A DNA stretch of 64,000 nt from Artocarpus heterophyllus (Eukaryota > Streptophyta > Magnoliopsida > Rosales > Moraceae): contig CM046341.1 in assembly GCA_025403435.1 (NCBI GenBank), forward strand, positions 496,001-560,000, given 5' to 3'. Positions 1 through 9,806 of the stretch are shown one piece after another; positions within the stretch are counted from its first letter, which is position 1, and every line of letters begins with the position of its first letter. The notes under the pieces were generated by a model. The model ran no database searches, had not been told where the DNA came from, and saw only the letters and a program-made list of their open reading frames with translations. Made by a program: the position numbers and the translations under genes.

Positions 1-190
1 CGGTATCTGAATTGACTATAAAAGGTCTTTGGTGTTTAGCTTTGACTTGCTGGCCTAGTCAAGCATTTCTTCACACACATTACAACATCATGTTTCATTC
101 CAAACCACCAAAAGCTATCCCTTAGATTGTTGTACATCTTTGTTGCACCTGGATGAATTGAATAAGGAGTTTTGTCTATTTCGCTAATCA
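1..190 (-). pseudogene. Ty3/gypsy integrase zinc-binding fragment (broken)
   Basis: Read on the minus strand, this stretch encodes the H2C2 zinc-binding region that precedes the integrase core of Ty3/gypsy polyproteins. I see IHPGATKMYNNLRDSFWWFG followed by MKHDVVMCVKKCLT, which gives the His and the first Cys of the H-H-C-C set. After CLT an extra base shifts the frame just where the last Cys is expected, and stops follow. No protease, RT or RNase H is visible in the window, so this is the edge of an element lying mostly to the left, or an isolated scrap. Assignment to Ty3/gypsy rests on the WWxGMKxDVxxxVxxCLxCQ pattern known from that family. Confidence 0.7.
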
Positions 191-330
191 AATGAGATAA
201 ATATATTTATATATGTATATGCATAAAATATCTACTTATCTCACAAATTATGAAAAAAAAATCAAATTTTAATTATATGCATATACAAATGTACATATGT
301 ATGTATGCATATGTTGTTTATAAACTGCAG

Positions 331-848
331 AGTATGCACGTGGTGGAGAGCCATCAAGAGAGGGTGATGTGTATAGCTATGGGATCCTTGTATTGGAGAT
401 GTTCACTAGAAAGAGACCAACCGATGAAATGTTCAAAGATGATTTCAATATTCATAACTTTGTCAACATGGCGTTGCCCGAAAGACTTGAGGAAATAGTC
501 GACTCTTCTCTTCTCCCTGGACAAGTAGAATAAAATATTGCACTTACAGGAAGAGAACTAGATGCAAGAAACTATAGCAACAATATTGGAGGCATTGAGA
601 TTGAGATAGAAGAAATGCTAGGATACCAGATCAGCGCTCATTTGCGGAAGTGCTTAGTTTCAGTTTTGGAGATTGGAATTGCATGTTCAAAAGAATCACC
701 AAATGAAAGAATGAACATAGGAGATGTCACCGAGGAGCTACATCATATCAAAAATGCTTATATGAGCTTTGAGATCCATGGACAAGACAAAGAACCACTT
801 AAAACACATTGGTATTGTCACAAAATTTTCCTTACTTTTTGCTTATAA
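331..848 (+). pseudogene. LRR receptor-like kinase, C-terminal kinase exon (fragment, one nonsense codon)
   Basis: The frame from the acceptor-like TGCAG at 326-330 reads EYARGGEPSREGDVYSYGIL, then VLEMFTRKRPTDEMFKDDFN. This is the subdomain VIII-IX region of Xa21/EFR-type (LRR-XII) receptor kinases. Downstream in the same frame is the subdomain XI signature CLVSVLEIGIACSKESPNER. Between them is a single TAA at 531-533; without it the frame is open to 846. No first kinase exon, transmembrane segment or LRR is present: the DNA before 331 is AT-rich and then transposon. Such kinases normally sit in the plasma membrane and sense microbial ligands. This piece can encode only part of the C-lobe, so I call it a pseudogene fragment. 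Confidence 0.85.
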
Positions 849-936
849 TTAATTTTTCTTCCCCAGATTAGTAAAGATGGAAACTGACTTGTAATAATTG
901 GACTACAGGTGTTGGATAATGAAGATTTTCTCTTGA

Positions 937-938
<2 letters not shown>

Positions 939-977
<39 letters not shown>
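939..977. repeat. (AT)n microsatellite
   Basis: Uninterrupted AT dinucleotides at 939-977. The short open frames that cross it are products of the repeat. Confidence 0.95.
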
Positions 978-978
<1 letters not shown>

Positions 979-1028
979 CCAGCTCTTGAGAATAAATTGA
1001 CGTTGACGTATGTACTTGCAGAAACAAT

Positions 1029-1555
1029 CACTACAAGAAAACTACATTTAACGACATATTATTCGCGACATGTAGTTTTTGAATGTCGTTGAAAAGTACA
1101 TACAACAACATCTCCAACAAACATGTCATTAATAACATTTGAAACAATAATTAACGACATCTACATAGATGTTGTATTAAAGGTCTCCCTTTAACGACAA
1201 TAGTTTAGTGTCGTTAAATTATTTAACGACAAGTTGGAGATATCGTCAAAGCCTTGGAGATTCTATGACACCCCTTATAGACGATATTGGTCAAGATGTC
1301 ATCTATAAGGGGTGTCGTGGAATCTCCAAGGCTTTGATGACATCTCCTACTTGTCGTTAAATAATTTAATGACACTAAACTATTGTCGTTAAAAGGAGAC
1401 CTTTAACACGACATCTATATAGATGTCGTTAATTATTGTTTCAAATGTCGTTAATGACATTTTTGTTGGAGATGTCGTTGTATGTACTTTTCAATGACAT
1501 TCAAAAACTATATGTCGTAAATAATATGTCGTTAAATGTAGTTTTTCTTGTAATG
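1029..1555. mobile_element. CACTA-ended foldback element (non-autonomous, 527 bp)
   Basis: The left end is CACTACAAGAAAACTACATT. The right end, read in reverse complement, is CATTACAAGAAAAACTACAT. CACTACAAGAAA is the typical terminus of plant CACTA (En/Spm-type) transposons. The flanking bases are AAT at 1026-1028 and AAT at 1556-1558, the 3-bp target duplication expected for that superfamily. The inverted repeat is not confined to the ends: almost the whole element folds back on itself around about 1290, with many copies of an ACGACAT / ATGTCGT word. No transposase is encoded, so it must have been mobilised in trans. Confidence 0.9.
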
Positions 1556-1558
1556 AAT

Positions 1559-2343
1559 CTTTTAAGTTTCCCTAATATTGAATAATCTAAAGGTTGTTAA
1601 TTATATTTAGTCTGTTAAATGACATAATCAAGCATATATATTACAAAAGCGGTAATTATGATTTATGTTGTAGTGTTGAATCCCAGTACTTTCTTATGAT
1701 ATATCTGTTTATGCTTAACGATGATAGTCTCAAGATCTCAATCGGCAGCACTTGATTGATCAGCAACAAATGCGTGAGTGACATTTCAAAGTCAATTACT
1801 GGATAATTTGATTGAACTGCATAACAAATAATTTGGCATAAGAAGAAACCGATGGGCTCTCTTTCCAAATATAATTGGAGTTGGAAGTCTTGGCTTTAAA
1901 TATATATAACATCATGTTCATGTATAGCTTTCCTGATTTTAAACTTCTAACTCTACTTAATCGGAGTCTACGGTCTGATAAGTTCTCGATCTATATTTTG
2001 GTCAGTTTTTTTCTATTATACATAAGCATTTTGAGATGACTAAATATCATGCCATCGATGCAAACTACATTGTTTTAAGTTACTCCATTAAAGGACACAT
2101 AATCAATGCATACGTATTAGTATTATACTATCAAAGTTGATTATTTTTTCTTCCTTCTCCTTGTCTCAGAATATCTATATGGATATCATTAATCCATTCC
2201 CGCAGGGTTGAATGAATCGTTGAATATTGGCTTTTTAAAAGTTCTTAATATACATATCTGATAGTGAAATTCATGAAAGTCCAATTAATTGCACTAGTTT
2301 GCAAGAGCGACAACTATAAATTTCTGAGTTTGCAATGCATACA
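1559..2343. other. Non-coding, includes a block duplicated at 39.7 kb
   Basis: No gene is seen. Bases 1723-1970 match 39688-39932 in the same orientation. Both contain TAGTCTCAAGA, a run through GATGATTTGATTGAATTGCA (variant here) and CATGTTCATGTATAG. The block lies beside RLK fragments in both places, so it is probably flanking DNA carried along in a segmental duplication. Confidence 0.6.
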
Positions 2344-2480
2344 GGGCGATGTATTTAGCTACTGCATCCTTGTGTTGGAGATGTATGCTGGAAACTAACC
2401 CATTGATAAAATTGGCAAGGATGATTTCGATCTTCATAACTTCGTCAAAATAACAGATCCTTAGACTTAGGAAATAGAGT
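2344..2480 (+). pseudogene. Second LRR-RLK kinase fragment (broken)
   Basis: The translation GDVFSYCILVLEMYAGN, then a stop, then PIDKIGKDDFDLHNFVK matches the same kinase subdomain IX region as 331-530. Stops and substitutions are frequent. It is a more decayed relative of the first fragment and cannot be functional. Confidence 0.7.
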
Positions 2481-2703
2481 ACTCACTTCTTATGATCCCA
2501 AGAGTATTAGAAGAAATGCTCCATATCTATATATACAAGATGTTAATTTTGTCAGTTAAAGGATACTAATCATTTGCTTTATTTACACATTAAGGTCAAT
2601 TTTTTATTATTTGATTGAATTGCAGAACTAAGTTTATAAAATTCTGTGAGTTAAGTTTTTCTTTGAACTTAATCTGCATGAATAATTTGGCATGAGACAG
2701 AAC

Positions 2704-2924
2704 TGTTAGAGTATGGTGACCTGAATTCAGTTTTGCCCGACCTAAAAACTCGTGGTGTGACAATTGTAGTGAAAAACAAATGTGTGATTTTTCATCCATC
2801 TTGTAATCTTCACGAGCTTAGTGATTTTTTTTCTCCTCAGCCCATGGTCTTTTCCCATTTTGGGTTTCCATATAAATCTCTGTATGTTTTTGTTCTTTGT
2901 TTCTATTGCATTATTTTCGTAACA
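2704..2924 (+). repeat. Copia-1 5' LTR (internally deleted)
   Basis: Starts TGTTAGAGTATGG and ends TTTTCGTAACA. It aligns with the 3' LTR at 20460-20899 at both ends, but about 220 bp are missing after TTTTTCAT near 2797, which removes the U3 part containing GAGATCTGTGGTGG and the TA-rich region. The promoter region is therefore probably lost. Confidence 0.88.
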
Positions 2925-2940
2925 ATTGGTATCAGAGCAT
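2925..2940 (+). other. Copia-1 primer-binding site
   Basis: ATTGGTATCAGAGCAT follows the 5' LTR directly. TGGTATCAGAGC is complementary to the 3' end of initiator tRNA-Met, the usual primer of plant copia elements. Confidence 0.9.
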
Positions 2941-3673
2941 GGCTTTGATCTTGGCGATGGCAACAATGAAGTATGACATTCCGCTTTTGGATCGCAACAC
3001 TAGGTTTAGTCTTTGGCAAGTTAATATGCAGGCTGTGTTGGCGCAGATGGATTTGGAAGAAGCACTGTTAGTGTTTGAGAAGATGCCCTCTTTGTGGTCG
3101 ACAGAAGAGAAACAACGTAAGGATCAGAAGGCTTTAACCTAAATTCAACTTCATCTATCGAATAGAATTTTGCAGGATGTTTTGAAGGAGAAGATCGCTA
3201 CTGCGTTATGGTTGAAGTTGGAGTAGTTGTGTATAACGAAAAGTTTCACTAGTAAGCTGCATCTAAAGTAGCGTTTACATCTACACAAGATGGCTGAAGG
3301 TGCATCTCTTGAAGAACACTTAACCATTCTTAAGGAAATTGTCTCTGATTTAGAGGCCATGGAGGTTAAGTATGAGGAAGAAGACTTAAGGTTAATCTTG
3401 CTGTGTTCGCTGCCCTTATCATATGCAACGTTTAGAGATACAATTTTGCATGGTCAGGATACACTTACTCTAGACAAAGTTTATGATGCCTTGCTATCTA
3501 AAGAAAAAATGAAGCAGCTTGTGACTGAACCTGCTGCTTAGGGTGAAGGCTTTGTTGTTCGTGGTAGGACTCAAGAGAGGAGTTCTAGGTCTGGTGTTGA
3601 TATGAGGGGCAGATCAACGTCTAGGCATAAGGATAAAGTCTGCAACTACTACAAGAAAAGGGGGCACATTAAG
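2941..3673 (+). pseudogene. Copia-1 gag, N-terminal part (broken)
   Basis: The frame begins with an ATG at 2940 and reads MALILAMATMKYDIPLLDRN, matching the start of copia gag (UBN2-type domain). It continues through ASLEEHLTILKEIVSDLEAM and DALLSKEKMKQLVTE. In-frame stops occur at about 3140, 3223, 3268 and 3539. The frame then enters the zinc knuckle as CNYYKKRGHIK, where the second Cys has become Tyr, and is cut by the foldback element at 3674. The knuckle resumes at 6548. Confidence 0.85.
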
Positions 3674-6542
3674 TGTGGCGTCCGACGTGGGCCCCACCTC
3701 AAGCCTCTATAGGACCCACCTTGTGGGGCCCTCGGACTTACGGCTCTTATTGGTTGTAACACCCACTGAATTCCATGTAACGGATTATGTCAAATTAGTA
3801 ACAACGTTAAGTATTTTTTTCCTTATTGAATTATGATATTATTGTCATTGACTATTTTATTTTAAGTGTTATGACAGGTGACGATCACGTGGAATTAATG
3901 TGCTCAAGTGTTCATGTTATTTATGATATATGTTAATTTTAATTTTGCTTTAAATTAATGTTTTATTAACCTTTAGTGTGTAAGGCAGTTCAGTAGGCCG
4001 AACCTTTAAGTTCGGCAAGCTGAAGTGAGACATCGGCAGGCCGATGAAAGCTAACGAACAGTCAACAGAAATCTCCTAAAATTATGACGATGATGATTAT
4101 GTTACACAAAAACGTGATTTTTGTTCAAGGGGCAAAAGTACTTTGATTTTTACAAAATTTTGCAAATATGTTCATGTATATGTTATGTTATGGACTGGAA
4201 AGTTTGGTGATGATTTGATTAACATTTTATGTGTTATGGAATTTTCATTAAGACTAGGTCAAGGGACTGTTTTATCAATGAATTGTTGGACTGTTATTTT
4301 ATTCAGTGGTTGTATGATTAAATAATTTTATTTGGTGATGAGAATTTTTGTAGTATTGTATTTGTATGTTAATAAGTTGCTATTAAAATTTTGGAGGCTA
4401 AGTAATTTTATTTTAATTGTTTGAAAATGTTTTCCAAAGAATACTCACTGCCTATCAAACCTGAAGTTAGTTTCACCATTGATTTTCCAATGCATGTTTT
4501 GATATATCCTAATTTTGAATAGGTTATAGTTCTAGGTGTCTATTACATGCAAGAATTTTGTGGTAATATTTTAGGATGTGGGTAATTTATTTTATGAATG
4601 TAAATATGGACTGCTCACTATTTTGTTATTGCGGGCAGATTTTGTGTGTATGATGTATGACTTGTTTTTAGATATTATATGAAATTCTTATGACCAATGA
4701 AAAATCATGAAAATATGTTTATGTATTTACTTTGTGCCTGCCAAGTGTGGTGCTCAAATTGTGTGTGAATGTTAAGATATTGAGCTATGAATTCATAGAG
4801 GTCAGGAAGCATTTGTGTTGATAGTTTTGTTCTAATGTTTTAAGGGTTAATGAAACATATTATGAATTAATGTTTTCAAGAGATGAATATATGTGGGTTG
4901 TATTATGATATTGGAATATGTTATGTGGTGTTAAATGATTTCACGATCTCATAAAAATAAATATTAATTTTATGTATCTTTAAATAAGTGTATGGCATGA
5001 ACACACTAAGGAACGAGCACATCAAGACTGCGGTGATGTCACCTACAATTCGATTAAGGTTAAGTAAGCTATACAAGTAAGTACATTCTCACCTGCAACA
5101 TGATGTGGTTTATGAAAAGAATGGAATTTATGATGATTCTTTGATGGTTTCAATTGATGTTTTATTATGAAAGCTTGATTTATCAAAAGTTATGCATGTT
5201 TGATGATGACGTGTTTCAAAGTATGAAAGTATATATATATATAAGTATCACTTAAATAAGTGTTGCATACCCATGTTTATGTTATGTTATGATGTCATGT
5301 TTGGTTTAGGATTAGCTACCCTTCTCCTCTCATGACGGCGCGCTTGTAATAATGATTATGATGCAACACTTGGGCCCTTAAGATAAAATGAATAAAGTTT
5401 TAAAATGGATAATATGATGAAAGATATGTTCCTTATGAAATTGTGCTTGGTGCACTATTATGAAAATGCACATGATGATAATGTTCATAAAATGTTTTTA
5501 CTTGTGAGATATGAAATGTACTTACTAAGCTTTAGCTTATTTTAGTTTTATATCATGTTGCAGATAAGGGTAAGGAGATAACAGAATAGGAGGAGGGCAA
5601 GGAAAGGCGTGTGAGCTAAGCAAAATGAATTGCAAATGGAAGAATGCCAAAGAAGGAAATTTTTATGATAAAAACTATGTTTCATAATTTTGAGTATGTT
5701 ATTTGATGAATTTTAAAGTTCTAAACTATGAAACTTTAACTATATAGTTTTATCTATTGTCTTCTGCAGTGGTAATATTGAGACTTGTTTTAAATTGGAA
5801 TTTTTTCTTTTGAAGTTCGGCCTACCGAACTTAGAGATTTCAAAACCTCGTTTTGCAGAGCCTCGGGCGGCCTACCGGCGGTTGAAGTTTGGACTGTCGA
5901 ACAGGTTCGGCCTGCCGAAGTCCGAAGTTTGGCCTGCCGATCTGTGAATGTAGATCTTCAAAGATGTTTCAAAAGTTTAGTAAACTTACATTGTTTTTGA
6001 TGAACTAATTAAAGAATGTTTATAGTCAAGTAAATAAATAAAAAAAAAATGTATGCATGGATCATGGGGTATGTTTCCAAATTATGTTTGATTTAAATAG
6101 TTTATCCAATGATAATAAGAATGAATGTAACGACATCTGTGACGTCCGTAAGAGGGCGTTACATTGGTAAACCGTTCCTGTGCCATCCCACTCATCCGTA
6201 CTGTCCCCTTTAGGGCCCTCTGGCCCCTCAGTGTTTTCTTTTGCATCCCTCGGGTTTGAACCTTAAACTTCCCTTAAGAGGTTCTTATTTCCATCTCGAG
6301 TACCAATTGAGTTAGTAGCTCAATTGGTACTCGAGATAGAAATAAGAACCTCTTAAGGGAGGTTTGAGGTTCGAACCTAAGGGACGCGAAAGAAAACCCT
6401 GAGGGGCCAGAGAGCCCCAGAGAGGACAGTACGGATGAGTAGGACGGCACGGGAACAGTTTACCAATAAGAGCCGTAAGTCCAAGGGCCCCGCAAGGTGG
6501 GCCCTATAGAGGCTTGAGGTGGGGCCCGCGTCGAACGCCACA
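3674..6542. mobile_element. Foldback (hairpin) DNA element, itself split by a solo LTR
   Basis: The left end TGTGGCGTCCGACGTGGGCC is matched by the right end in reverse complement with few mismatches, and the inverted repeat continues beyond 80 bp. TTAAG flanks both sides (3669-3673 and 6543-6547). With the solo LTR at 3755-6163 removed, about 455 bp remain. Nearly all of it is a palindrome centred near 6313 (GAGTTAGTAGCTC loop). It encodes nothing; the 124-codon frame on the minus strand here is part of the hairpin. The superfamily is uncertain: because the flank CACATTAAG is repeated, the target duplication could be read as 5 to 9 bp, and 9 bp would suggest a Mutator-like element. Confidence 0.8.
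3755..6163 (+). mobile_element. Solo LTR A (Ty3-like family with TGTAACACCC ends)
   Basis: Starts TGTAACACCCACTGAATTCC and ends GAGGGCGTTACA. TTGGT flanks both sides (3750-3754 and 6164-6168). There is no primer-binding site or coding sequence, so this is a solo LTR left by LTR-LTR recombination. Compared with copies B and D it lacks about 690 bp after 4098. It carries CGGCAGGCCGA-type palindromes near its start (3990-4055) and the reverse-polarity form near its end (5814-5945). Assignment to Ty3/gypsy (Tekay-like) is inference from length and terminal sequence only. Confidence 0.85.
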
Positions 6543-6717
6543 TTAAGACCGATTGCTATAAACTGCAAAACAAGAATAAGAGAGTAGGTGATCAAAAGGG
6601 AAAGCAAAAGGATAAAACTAGTGAGGCCAGTGTTGTGGAAGAAGTTCTGAAGGGGAGCTCCTGGTGATTTCTGATGGTGAATCCAAACCCTGTAAGGATT
6701 AGGTTCTTTACTCTGGA
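6543..6717 (+). pseudogene. Copia-1 gag zinc knuckle to protease active site (broken)
   Basis: The frame resumes the interrupted knuckle with TDCYKLQNKNK, completing a C-x2-(C)-x4-H-x4-C motif whose second Cys is lost. It then reads ISDGESKPCKD, a stop, and VLYSGC, which corresponds to the copia protease active site; the catalytic Asp of DSG is Tyr here. LTR B cuts the frame at 6718, and the rest of protease was lost in the deletion that ends near 12840. Confidence 0.8.
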
Positions 6718-9700
6718 TGTAATACCCGTCGATTTTCATGTAACAGATCATGTTATATTAGAGATGACGTTAAGTAATTTTGTTAATGATTTATGATATA
6801 ATGTTACAAACCATTTTATTCTAAATGTTATGATAGGTGACGATCACGTGAAATTGATGTGCTCAAGTGTTCATGTTATTTATATTGTATGTTTTATGAT
6901 GATTTAAAAATGATTTAAATGCTATGAGGTATTTTAGTGTGTTAGGACAGATCGGCAGGCCAAACCTTCAAGATCGACAGGCTGAATTGTCCCTCAAGCA
7001 TCGGCAGGCCGAAGGAAATCATCGGTAGGCCAGAAGTGAGGCATCGGCAGGCTGAAGTGAGGCATCGGCAAGCCGATGACAGCTGATGAGCAGTCAGCGA
7101 AAATCTCCAAAAATTGTGACGATAATGATTGGATGTGATTGGATAATGATTATTGATTGATTAACATATTTTAGGATTAATTTCCTCATTTAAGGAAATA
7201 AAATAATTGACTTTTGATTGATTGGAATTGTTTTAAATGGTTTCCTATTTTTAGAGGGCAAAATATGGTAAGTGAAGCTAATCAATTTGACTTTCCCCCA
7301 ATTCTCTCTTTTCTCCATGCCAATTAGCCAACTTTTAATTAGAAAAAATTCTGATAATAATGGAAAAGACAAGCATCTTTATGTACGTTACTCTCATTTT
7401 CCCTTTTCACGATAATTTTGTTCTCTCTTTCTTTATTTTTTTCTTAGACGTTTCCTCTCTCTCTTACTCTCTCTCCTCTTCACGTTTTCTTCTTTGACTC
7501 CCTCTCAAATTTCCCTGCTAATTATTTGTAAGAAATATTGAAATTTCTTTGGTTGAATTCAAAGGAGTTTGAGAAGAAATTTGTTTAAGGTAAGAACTCT
7601 TTTTCGGTATTTCTGAAATGCATATCTCCTCCTTAATCCGACTGCCATATCTTTGTTTAGGAATTTTCTTTTGTTCTGAAATTTTAGTATGATGTTCATA
7701 TGTGTGTTATGTAATGTTCCTCCAAGTTTCACGTTATGTTGATTTTTCTACATTAAGATATGAATTATCTACCCTCTGCCACTCACAGTAAAACGTTGCG
7801 TTTGATTATGTTGCTTAAAAATGTGGTTTTTGTTCAAGGGGCAAATGTGCTTTAATTTCTACGAAATTTGGCAAATATGTTTATCTATATGTCAATTTAT
7901 GAATTAGAAAGTCTCATGATAATATGACAGATATTCTAAGTAATATGGAATTTTTATTAAAGCTAGGTTTTTTTAGACTGTTTTATCATTGAATTATTGG
8001 ACTGTTATTTTATTCAGTGGTTGTATGATTAAATAATTTTATTTGGTGATGAGAATTTTTGTAATACTGTATTTGTATGTTAATAAGTTGCTATTAAAAT
8101 TTTGGAGGCTAAGTAATTTTATTTTAATTGTTTGAAAATGTTTTTCAAAGAATACTCACTACCTATCAAACCTGAAGTTAGTTTCACCACTGACTTTCCA
8201 ATGCATGTTTTGATATATCCTAATTTTATTTGAATCCCAATTTCGAATATGTTATAGTTCTACGTGTCTATTAAATGCAAGATTTTTGTGGTAATATTTT
8301 AGGATGTAGGTAATTTATTTTATGAATGTAAATATGGACTGCTCACTGTTTTGTTGTTGCTGGCAGATTTTGTGTGTGTGAAGTATGACTTGCTTTTAGA
8401 TATTATGGAATTATTATGACCAATGAAAAATCATGAAAATATGTTTATGTATTTACTTTGTCCCTACCAAGTGTGGTGCTCGAATTGTGCGTAAATGTAA
8501 AGTTATTAAGCTATGAATTCATAGAGGTCAGGTAGCATTTGTGATGATATATGGTAATGGTAATTGCATGTTGTGATAAATAATTCTTTGAATTGATTAT
8601 AAATTTTTATTTTTAATGAATGTATGACATGAACACACTAAGGACGAGCACATCGAGACCACGGCGTCATCACCTACAAAAATTAAGGTTAAGTAAGCTT
8701 CACAAGTAAGTACATTCTCACCTGCAACATGATATGTTATAAAGGTTTGAAATTATGTTCATGATAATATCTATGATGATTTTATGATGATTTCATTTAA
8801 ATATTACTTATGAAAGATTCTTATATTCAAAAGTTATGCATGTATGATGATGACGTATTTCAAAGCATGAAAGTTTATATATGTATCACCTAAATAAGTG
8901 TTGCACACCAATGTTATGTTATGATATGTTATGATGTCATGTTTGGTTTAGGATTAGCTACCCTTCTCCTCTTATGACGGTGCGCCTACGATGATGATTA
9001 TGGTGCAACACTTGGGCCCTTAAGATAAAATGGAATAAGTTTTAATATGGTCAAAGTAATGAAAGATATGTTCCTTATAAAATTTGTGCCTAGTGCACTA
9101 TTATGTTGATGATGATGATGATGTTCCTAAAATGTTTTAAGTTGTGAGATATGAAATGTACTTACTAAGCATTAGCTTATTCAATTTTGTATCATGTTGC
9201 AGATAAGGGTAAGAAGGTCATGGACTAGGTAGAGGGCAAGGAAAGACGTGTGAGCTAAGGTTGATGAATTGCAAACGGAAGAACGCCAAAGAAGGAAGTT
9301 TTAATGATATAAACTATGTTTATAATTTGAATACGTTTATTTATTAAGTTTTAAAGAATTCATGAACTATGTTTTATTATTTTAACTTATATTTTTATTA
9401 AGCATCTTGCCTTCTGCAATTTGAAGTATCGAATCTCGTTTAAAATTTAATTTTTTTTAAATTTTTCTTAGTCTCGGTTGGCCTACCGACCATTACTGGT
9501 CGGGCTGCTGATATATGGATCGGCCTGTCGATTACCTAGTACCAGCCTGCCGATCTTATCGATTTGAAATCTTGTTCTTGCAGAGCCTCGGGCGGCCTGC
9601 CGAACCATAAATGAAGATATTCTTTTAAGAAGTTTTAAAAAGTTAATTTTGTTATACTATGGTACTAGTAAACTATTTAAAGGATGTTTATGATTAAGTA

Positions 9701-9806
9701 AAAAAAAATGTATGCATAGATCTTGGGTTATGTCTTCAAACATTCTCTTTTATTCTAATAGTTTATCTTAAATAATGGTTAAATGAATGAATGTAACGAC
9801 ATCTGT
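6718..9806 (+). mobile_element. LTR B (same family as A), 3' end lost
   Basis: Begins TGTAATACCCGTCGATTTTC, directly after copia-1 protease sequence, and is colinear with A and D. A pyrimidine-rich transcribed-leader-like region lies at 7390-7520 and palindrome clusters at 6950-7085 and 9470-9610. It runs to ACGACATCTGT at 9806, where LTR C is inserted. The expected last 25 bp (GACGTCC...GGCGTTACA) never reappear, so the 3' terminus was removed together with that of C. The possible target duplication CTGGA (6713-6717) cannot be confirmed. Confidence 0.75.

Noticed and set aside
2925..2940. tRNA-like sequence
   Set aside because: Only the 12-14 bases complementary to the tRNA-Met 3' end are present; it is a primer-binding site, not a tRNA gene.
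6377..6751. 124-codon open frame on the minus strand
   Set aside because: It lies in the right arm of the foldback element and crosses its boundary into copia-1; no domain is visible.
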